This document shows, piece after piece, positions 5,763-9,965 of a DNA stretch of 9,965 nucleotides. How positions within the stretch are numbered: position 1 is the first letter of the stretch; every line of letters begins with the position of its first letter. Source of the DNA: VRUE01 sp035707825 (lineage in GTDB: Bacteria; Actinomycetota; Thermoleophilia; Solirubrobacterales; 70-9); assembly GCA_035707825.1 (NCBI GenBank), contig DASSTR010000076.1, positions 1 to 9,965 on the forward strand, read 5' to 3'. Position numbers and translations under genes: made by a program. Under the pieces are notes generated by a model. It saw nothing but the letters and a program-made list of their open reading frames with translations, made no database searches and had not been told where the DNA came from.

Positions 5763-7859
5763 GTGCCGCATAAGGCAGCTGACCGGATTCGCAATGTCGC
5801 CCTGATCGGGCACCGGGGCAGCGGTAAGACGAGCCTTCACGAGGCGCTCCTCTTCGAGGCGGGGGCGCGGAACCGGCTCGGCTCGGTCGCCGACGGATCC
5901 ACCGCGTCGGACTACGAAGCCGACGAGCGGGAGCGCCAGATGTCGATTGGCGCCTCGGTTGCCTCCTTCGAGCACGAGGGGCGCGAGATCAACCTGATCG
6001 ATACCCCCGGTGAGCCGAGCTTCGTCGCCGATGCGGTGACGGCGCTGCGGGTCGCCGACGCCGCGGTCGTCGTCGTCAACGGAGTGATGGGGGCTGAGGT
6101 CCACACCGAAAGGCTCTGGCGCCGCGCCGACGACGAAGGCCTGGCCCGGCTCGTCTTCGTCAACATGCTCGACCGCGAGCGGGCCGACTTCTACCGCGCT
6201 CTCGATTCGCTGAAGGCGGCCTTCGGACCGCACGTCGTCGCCACCGAGATCCCGATCGGCTCCGAGCACGAGATCCGCGGCGTCGTCGACCTGATCGACA
6301 TGAAGGCCTTCCTCTACGAGGGTGAGGGACGGGGGAGCGCCGCCGAGGTCGAGATACCGGAGGAGCTGCGGGCGGAGGCCGAGTCCTACCGGGAGAAATT
6401 GATGGACGAGGTGGCGGAGAACTCCGACGCGCTGATGGAGCGCTACCTCGACGGGGAGCGGATCGACCACGACGAGATCGTCGGCGTCCTCAAGCAGGGA
6501 GTGACGGCGGGCGGCCTTTTCCCGGTGACCTGCGGAGTGGCGACCAAGAACCTCGGCGCCGACCGGTTGTTGGAGGCGCTGGTCGAGGACCTGCCTTCGC
6601 CGGCTATGCGCGGCGCGGTCGCTGCCGTTGGCGCCGAGGGGGAGGCGATCGAGATCGAGCCCGACGAGGATGGGCCGCTCGTCGCCTACGTCTTCAAGAC
6701 CGTCGCCGATCCCTACACCGGACGGGTCAACCTCTTCCGCGTCTACCGCGGCACGATGCGCTCCGACTCGCAGGCGGTCAACGCGACACGCCACCAGAAG
6801 GAGCGCCTGGGCCAGATCGGCCGCCTGTGCGGCAAGGAGGTCGATCACGTAGCCGACCTCGGCGCCGGCGATATCGGCGCGGTCGCGAAGCTGAAGGAGA
6901 CGCGTGCCGGCGACGTCCTCTGCGAGCAGCAGGAGGCGATCTCCTTCGCCCCTCTCGACCTGCCAGCGCCGGTGATGGCTTTTGCCTACGAGCCGAAGTC
7001 CAAGGGCGAGGAGGAGAAGGCCGCGGCGGCGGTACGGCGCCTCGCCGAGGAGGACCCGACGCTCGACATCCATCGCGACCGCCAGACGGGCGAGCAGATA
7101 ATCGCCGGGCTCACCCAGGTCCACGTCGAAGTGACCGTCGAGCGGATGAGGCGGCGCTTCGGGGTCGAGATCGAGCTGCACCCGCCGCGCGTTCCCTACC
7201 AGGAGACGATCTGCCGGCCGGCCGCCGCGCACGCCCGTTACAAGAAGCAGTCCGGCGGCCGCGGCCAGTTCGCCGATTGCCAGATCGAGATCGAGCCGGC
7301 CGGCGCCGGCACCGGGCTCGACTTCGTCAACCAGATCAAGGGGGCGGCGATACCCGGAAGCTTCATCCCCGCGGTCGAGAAGGGCGTGCGCGAAGCGATG
7401 GAGCACGGCACCGTCGCCGGCTATCCGGTCAAGGACGTGCGCGTGCGGCTGGTCGACGGCAAGCACCACGACGTCGACTCCTCGGAGATGGCCTTCAAGG
7501 TGGCGGGCTCGATGGCCTTCAAGCAGGCGATGGAAGAAGCCGGCCCCGTGCTCCTGGAGCCGATCGTGCGCCTTTCGGTCAGCTGCCCGGAGGAGGTCGT
7601 CGGCGACGTGATCGGCGACCTCAACTCGCGTCGCGGTCATCCGCTGGGGATGGAGCCGAAGGGCTCCATGGCCGAGGTGAAGGCCGAGGTGCCGATGGCC
7701 GAGGTGCTCGACTACGCCCCCGACCTGCGCTCGATCAGCGGCGGGCGCGCCGACTTCACGATGGAGTTCGAGCGCTACGAGCAGGTGCCCGCGCAGATCT
7801 CCGCCAAGGTCGTTTCCTCGGCTGCCGAAGGCGCGGAGGCCGCCGCCGGGGCGGCTTGA
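5763..7859 (+). CDS. fusA2: Elongation factor G-like GTPase, EF-G-2 type
   Basis: The 698-residue protein has the full EF-G domain order: G domain (about 10-275), domain II (about 300-390), domain III (about 400-475), domain IV (about 478-595, with YKKQSGGRGQF at 493-503 and the tip loop DGKHHDVDSSE at 565-575), and domain V (about 598-680). It resembles T. thermophilus EF-G-2 and mycobacterial FusA2 rather than main EF-G. The P-loop GHRGSGKT (16-23) is intact. The other G motifs diverge: switch I reads ERQMSI, DTPGH is DTPGE with Glu84 in place of the catalytic His, NKxD is NMLD (134-137), and SA is GVA (258-260). It may bind the ribosome with altered GTP use; its role is unknown in this family. 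Main fusA usually sits with rpsL/rpsG/tuf, absent here. The GTG start is set by the TAGCTT box. The Ala/Glu-rich tail after about 685 is likely disordered. Confidence 0.88.
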   Translation: MPHKAADRIRNVALIGHRGSGKTSLHEALLFEAGARNRLGSVADGSTASDYEADERERQMSIGASVASFEHEGREINLIDTPGEPSFVADAVTALRVADAAVVVVNGVMGAEVHTERLWRRADDEGLARLVFVNMLDRERADFYRALDSLKAAFGPHVVATEIPIGSEHEIRGVVDLIDMKAFLYEGEGRGSAAEVEIPEELRAEAESYREKLMDEVAENSDALMERYLDGERIDHDEIVGVLKQGVTAGGLFPVTCGVATKNLGADRLLEALVEDLPSPAMRGAVAAVGAEGEAIEIEPDEDGPLVAYVFKTVADPYTGRVNLFRVYRGTMRSDSQAVNATRHQKERLGQIGRLCGKEVDHVADLGAGDIGAVAKLKETRAGDVLCEQQEAISFAPLDLPAPVMAFAYEPKSKGEEEKAAAAVRRLAEEDPTLDIHRDRQTGEQIIAGLTQVHVEVTVERMRRRFGVEIELHPPRVPYQETICRPAAAHARYKKQSGGRGQFADCQIEIEPAGAGTGLDFVNQIKGAAIPGSFIPAVEKGVREAMEHGTVAGYPVKDVRVRLVDGKHHDVDSSEMAFKVAGSMAFKQAMEEAGPVLLEPIVRLSVSCPEEVVGDVIGDLNSRRGHPLGMEPKGSMAEVKAEVPMAEVLDYAPDLRSISGGRADFTMEFERYEQVPAQISAKVVSSAAEGAEAAAGAA

Positions 7860-7868
7860 TGCCTTCGT

Positions 7869-7888
7869 CTTGGCCGGTTCGGCCCAAG
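7869..7888 (+). terminator. Hairpin after the EF-G-2 gene
   Basis: CTTGG pairs with CCAAG, and after a one-base bulge CCG pairs with CGG around a 3-base loop. It begins 10 bases after the stop at 7859. Only TT follows directly, so it is a weak intrinsic terminator candidate. The rest of the 111-base gap up to 7970 holds the promoter of the next gene and nothing else I recognise. Confidence 0.4.
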
Positions 7889-7958
7889 TTCAGACCGCCG
7901 TATTCGACGCTGCGGATGCAAGTGCTGCCAAGGGGCCGGGCAAGAGCGGCGTCACTGC

Positions 7959-7964
7959 TAGTTT
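7959..7964 (+). promoter_or_regulatory. -10 box of leaderless promoter for the CxxC protein gene
   Basis: TAGTTT is followed by six bases (GGCCGG) and the GTG start at 7971. No -35 sequence is obvious. This is the fourth gene in the window with the same spacing. Confidence 0.6.
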
Positions 7965-7970
7965 GGCCGG

Positions 7971-8519
7971 GTGACCCCAGCGAGCACCTGCGATGCCTGC
8001 GGCCGCACGATTCTGGCCGGTGAGCGCACCCGCACCTACATGAGCCCGAAGGACGGGCCGCGGGTCGTCTGCGACCTCTGCCGGGACCGGGCCGAGCGGC
8101 TCGGCTGGGTGGACCCGGCCGCGCCCGGCGCCAACGTCGGGCGCAAGCCCGAGCCTTCCATGGCGGAGAGCGCGATCAGCCGCGTTGAGCGAGCGGCGGC
8201 TCGCTTCGACGGCAGCGAGGCCGCGCGTACCGTTGCCGGGCTGATCCGCAGCCTCGGAGAGCCATGGGTCTCGATCGGCGCCGCCGCCGGCTCGCCGAGC
8301 GAGATCCGGATCACGGTCGCCTGGGATCTGTGCTGGTACCAGTGGGGGGTGGACCTTGCCGACGAGCTGCGCCCGGTCTTTCAGATCGACAAGGGCGGTG
8401 AGCTCGAGCAACTCGACCGCCCGGCCCGGCAGTGGAACGCCTCCGCCACGCCGGAGGGGAAGCTCCTTCTCGGCGCGGTGGGAAAGCGGCGGCCACGCCA
8501 GGGCGAGCCGGTCGGCTGA
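7971..8519 (+). CDS. Unrecognised protein with an N-terminal CxxC pair (zinc-ribbon-like)
   Basis: I do not recognise this 182-residue protein. Two cysteine pairs, CDAC (7-10) and CDLC (34-37), are set 23 residues apart and look like a treble-clef or zinc-ribbon site. The segment between them (GERTRTYMSPKDGPRVVC) is the kind of short beta stretch seen in such ribbons. A polar linker follows, then a second domain (about 65-175) with the Trp-rich strand ITVAWDLCWYQWGVDL and an acidic stretch. There is no signal peptide or membrane segment. The GTG start is fixed by TAGTTT six bases upstream. The gene ends two bases before the start of the RNase H fusion gene, so the pair is probably one transcript and may share a nucleic-acid-related job. 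This is inference from context only. The coding character (GC-rich third positions) matches the neighbours. Confidence 0.8.
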   Translation: MTPASTCDACGRTILAGERTRTYMSPKDGPRVVCDLCRDRAERLGWVDPAAPGANVGRKPEPSMAESAISRVERAAARFDGSEAARTVAGLIRSLGEPWVSIGAAAGSPSEIRITVAWDLCWYQWGVDLADELRPVFQIDKGGELEQLDRPARQWNASATPEGKLLLGAVGKRRPRQGEPVG

Positions 8520-8521
8520 GC

Positions 8522-9508
8522 GTGGACAAGCTGGTGGTCAACGTCGATGGCGGGTCCCGGGGCAATCCCGGGCCGGCCGCGGTTGCCGCGATCGTGCGAA
8601 ACGGCGATGGCACGGTGATCGAGGAGGAGGGCCTGCGGATCGGGGAGGCGACCAACAACGTCGCCGAGTACCGGGCGCTGCTGCTGGGAATCGAACGGGC
8701 CACCGCTCTGGAGGCGAGCGAGCTGGAGCTGGTCAGCGATTCGGAGCTGGTCGTGCGCCAGGTGAAGGGCGAATACAAGGTTCGCGACGGGACCCTGCGC
8801 GGTCTCCACAGGCAGGTTCAACTGGCCCTGGGCGCCTTCGAGCGCTGGTCGATTCGCAGCGTCCGCCGCGAGGACAACGCCGATGCGGACCGCCTCGTCA
8901 ACATGGTCCTGGACGGAGAATGGCCCGGGGAGGAGGCTGGCCTCAGCGGGCCCGGCCAGCCGGCGACGGTGGCGGCATCCGCGGCCGGTAAGTCCCAGCC
9001 GGGCGAGGGCGCCCGCGCCGACGTAGTGCCGATCGACCCCGGGGTCGACATCGGCCACGTCCACCTCAAAGTCGCCGACCTCGATCGGGCGCTGGAGTTT
9101 TACTGCGGGGTGCTTGGCTTCGAGCTTCAGCAGCGGCTGGGCAACGACGCGGCCTTCGTCTCCGCCGGCGGCTATCACCACCACATCGGCCTCAACACCT
9201 GGCATTCGCGGGGAGGCAAGCCACCGCCCCCGAATAGCACCGGCCTGTTCCACACGGCGATTCGCTACCCGACCCGTAGGGCCCTCGCGGACGCGCTGCG
9301 TCGCGTGGCCGAGGCTCGCATTCCGCTCAGCGGCGCCTCCGATCACGGCGTAAGCGAGGCCCTCTACCTCAACGATCCCGATGCCAACGGCGTCGAGCTC
9401 TACTGGGACCGCCCCCCCGAGCAGTGGCCGCGCGACGAGGATGGAGGGCTGCGGATGATCACCGAGCCGCTCGACCTCGACAGCCTCATCGCCGAGCTCG
9501 GCTCCTAG
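8522..9508 (+). CDS. RNase HI domain fused to a CatE-like VOC (glyoxalase/dioxygenase) domain
   Basis: One uninterrupted frame of 328 residues carries two unrelated domains. Residues 1-130 are an RNase HI fold, which cuts RNA in RNA-DNA hybrids. All four catalytic acids are visible: Asp9 (NVDGGSRGNPG), Glu49 (TNNVAEYRAL), Asp73 (LVSDSELVV) and Asp123 (DNADADRLVN). The basic protrusion of E. coli RNase HI is absent. A Gly/Ala/Pro/Ser-rich linker (about 136-172) leads to a vicinal-oxygen-chelate domain (about 175-328) like B. subtilis CatE: IGHVHLKVADLDRALEFY, FVSAGGYHHHIGLNTW, SEALYLNDPDANGVELYWDRP. Likely metal ligands are His179 or His181, His244 and Glu292. GTG 8522 is chosen because it lies just after the upstream stop and just before the RNase H core; the frame stays open upstream to 8432 but overlaps the previous gene. 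A GTG at 9026 could start the VOC part alone. Confidence 0.85.
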   Translation: MDKLVVNVDGGSRGNPGPAAVAAIVRNGDGTVIEEEGLRIGEATNNVAEYRALLLGIERATALEASELELVSDSELVVRQVKGEYKVRDGTLRGLHRQVQLALGAFERWSIRSVRREDNADADRLVNMVLDGEWPGEEAGLSGPGQPATVAASAAGKSQPGEGARADVVPIDPGVDIGHVHLKVADLDRALEFYCGVLGFELQQRLGNDAAFVSAGGYHHHIGLNTWHSRGGKPPPPNSTGLFHTAIRYPTRRALADALRRVAEARIPLSGASDHGVSEALYLNDPDANGVELYWDRPPEQWPRDEDGGLRMITEPLDLDSLIAELGS

Positions 9509-9542
9509 AGGCCGAGGCTTTCCGTAGAGGCTGAGACTTCCG
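9506..9542 (+). repeat. Imperfect tandem repeat of 19 and 18 bases over the stop codon
   Basis: TAGAGGCCGAGGCTTTCCG (9506-9524) is followed at once by TAGAGGCTGAGACTTCCG (9525-9542). The copies differ by two substitutions and one deleted T. The first copy contains the stop codon of the RNase H-VOC gene. This looks like a local duplication; no function is evident. Confidence 0.6.
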
Positions 9543-9575
9543 TCGCGCGGTTGCGCCCTCGTCAGCCTGGATTAG

Positions 9576-9712
9576 CAGCCCATGCCGAGGCGGCCGCCTG
9601 GGGGAGGAGGCCAACGCCAGATGCCGGCAAAACAACCCGAGTAACCAATGTCCTTTGTCTCATCGCGTCTCCCCGGCATCCGGGATGCGAAACCGCCTCG
9701 GTCAATGGGCTG
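9576..9712 (-). ncRNA. Candidate structured RNA or palindromic element closed by a long inverted repeat
   Basis: Two helices close a 137-base stretch: CAGCCCAT (9576-9583) with ATGGGCTG (9705-9712), and CCGAGGCGG (9585-9593) with CCGCCTCGG (9693-9701). Together they give 17 exact pairs with a 1x3 interruption. Inside, GATGCCGG (9620-9627) pairs exactly with CCGGCATC (9673-9680). The apical part (about 9628-9660) is A-rich and differs from the surrounding GC-rich DNA. A TTGACG/TAGGCT pair on the minus strand would start transcription at about 9711, the edge of the closing helix, so I favour the minus strand. The overall shape (closing stem, asymmetric internal loop with a small hairpin, terminal stem-loop) is reminiscent of 6S-type RNAs, but I recognise no known family sequence. 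A short non-autonomous transposable element with terminal inverted repeats is the main alternative; no target-site duplication is visible. Confidence 0.35.
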
Positions 9713-9717
9713 ACAGG

Positions 9718-9748
9718 AGCCTACCAAATAATTAGTACCCCGCGTCAA
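9718..9748 (-). promoter_or_regulatory. Possible minus-strand promoter for the 9576-9712 element
   Basis: On the minus strand TTGACG (9748-9743), a 19-base spacer that includes an AT-rich patch, and TAGGCT (9723-9718) resemble a -35/-10 pair, though the spacer is longer than the usual 17. By the TANNNT-N6 rule of this window the start would be the A at 9711. Confidence 0.35.
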
Positions 9749-9760
9749 ATCTCCCTGGAT

Positions 9761-9775
9761 GGGGCCAAAGGCCCC
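9761..9775. terminator. Perfect GC hairpin, terminator-like
   Basis: GGGGCC and GGCCCC flank a three-base AAA loop, a six-pair perfect stem between the structured element and the tRNA promoter. There is no T-run. It could stop read-through from the RNase H-VOC gene toward the tRNA, but this is inferred from position only. Confidence 0.3.
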
Positions 9776-9823
9776 AGCACCCGCAACCTCCCTCGTCGCA
9801 ACCGTCGGGACCAGTCCAGACGG

Positions 9824-9829
9824 TAGACT
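9824..9829 (+). promoter_or_regulatory. -10 box upstream of tRNA-Gly
   Basis: TAGACT ends 11 bases before the first base of the tRNA, which would give a start near 9836 and a 5' leader of about five bases. It is identical to the -10 box proposed for the L,D-transpeptidase gene. No clear -35 is seen. Confidence 0.5.
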
Positions 9830-9840
9830 CCCCGCCCGAT

Positions 9841-9914
9841 GCGGCTGTAGCTCAGCTGGCTAGAGCGTCTGCTTGCCATGCAGAAGGTCGAGGGTTCGAA
9901 TCCCTTCAGCCGCT
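9841..9914 (+). tRNA. tRNA-Gly, anticodon GCC
   Basis: The full cloverleaf can be drawn. The acceptor stem is GCGGCTG (9841-9847) with CAGCCGC (9907-9913), the D stem GCTC/GAGC, the anticodon stem TCTGC/GCAGA with loop TTGCCAT, the variable loop AGGTC, and the T stem GAGGG/CCCTT with loop TTCGAAT. The anticodon GCC (9875-9877) reads GGC and GGU, the codons expected to be favoured in this GC-rich genome. The C2-G71 pair and U73 discriminator match bacterial glycine identity. CCA is not encoded and must be added after processing. The remaining 51 bases of the window (9915-9965) hold no recognised gene. Confidence 0.97.
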
Positions 9915-9965
9915 TCGCTTCGAATCCCCTGCACACGGCCACTTTGCCATTCGCGGGGGGAAACT

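Noticed and set aside
5592..7640. Very long minus-strand open frame (682 codons) opposite the EF-G-2 gene
   Set aside because: It is antisense to a gene with clear domains; long shadow frames are common in GC-rich DNA. Its Val/Asp/Leu/Arg-rich sequence resembles no protein family.
8432..8521. Upstream extension of the RNase H frame by 30 codons
   Set aside because: It lies wholly inside the CxxC protein gene, is Arg/Ala/Gly rich, and precedes the conserved RNase H core that begins right after the GTG at 8522.
9576..9712. Naming the structured element as 6S RNA, SRP RNA, tmRNA or a known riboswitch
   Set aside because: Only the general shape is 6S-like. The SRP apical loop, the tRNA-like ends and tag of tmRNA, and the conserved cores of common riboswitches are not seen on either strand.
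9551..9826. Plus-strand open frame of 91 codons in the gene-free region
   Set aside because: No family resemblance, no ribosome site, composition unlike the coding genes, and it runs through the inverted-repeat element.
9745..9942. Minus-strand open frame of 65 codons containing GFEPSTFCMASRRSSQLSY
   Set aside because: This is the familiar false protein made by reading tRNA-Gly(GCC) antisense; the motif maps exactly on the tRNA.

Overview
The window is high-GC bacterial DNA that reads as actinobacterial. The evidence is strong G/C bias at third codon positions, GTG starts, several genes whose GTG start lies exactly six bases after a TANNNT -10 box (leaderless mRNAs), and a xerC followed by a WhiG/FliA-type sigma factor. 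A deep-branching class such as Thermoleophilia (Solirubrobacterales) would fit, but that placement is inference.

Layout. (1) 2-1171 (+): the C-terminal two thirds of dihydroxyacid dehydratase (ilvD), cut by the window edge. It ends at a hairpin shared with a convergent gene. (2) 1214-2868 (-): a two-gene operon of a 5-formyltetrahydrofolate cyclo-ligase family protein and an alpha/beta hydrolase, joined by a GTGA start/stop overlap. (3) 2869-2989: a divergent promoter region with two short palindromes. (4) 2990-5753 (+): a membrane-anchored L,D-transpeptidase and the tyrosine recombinase xerC (stop and Shine-Dalgarno overlap), then the sigma factor from its own leaderless promoter. (5) 5763-7859 (+): an EF-G-2 type elongation-factor-like GTPase with degenerate G motifs. 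Its -10 box includes the sigma-factor stop codon. (6) 7971-9508 (+): an unrecognised CxxC-pair (zinc-ribbon-like) protein and a fusion of RNase HI with a CatE-type VOC (glyoxalase/dioxygenase) domain. (7) 9509-9840: 332 bases without a protein gene. They hold an imperfect tandem repeat, a 137-base element closed by about 17 base pairs of inverted repeat (candidate structured RNA or MITE-like element), a GC hairpin, and a tRNA promoter. (8) 9841-9914: tRNA-Gly(GCC).

Most genes are housekeeping: branched-chain amino acid synthesis, folate, cell-wall cross-linking, chromosome dimer resolution, a developmental or flagellar type sigma factor, and translation. No phage, CRISPR, toxin-antitoxin or transposase gene was found. 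The least explained items are the structured element at 9576-9712, with a possible minus-strand promoter placed to start transcription at its edge, and the RNase H-VOC fusion. The repeated TANNNT-N6-GTG layout gives a testable rule for how genes start in this genome.
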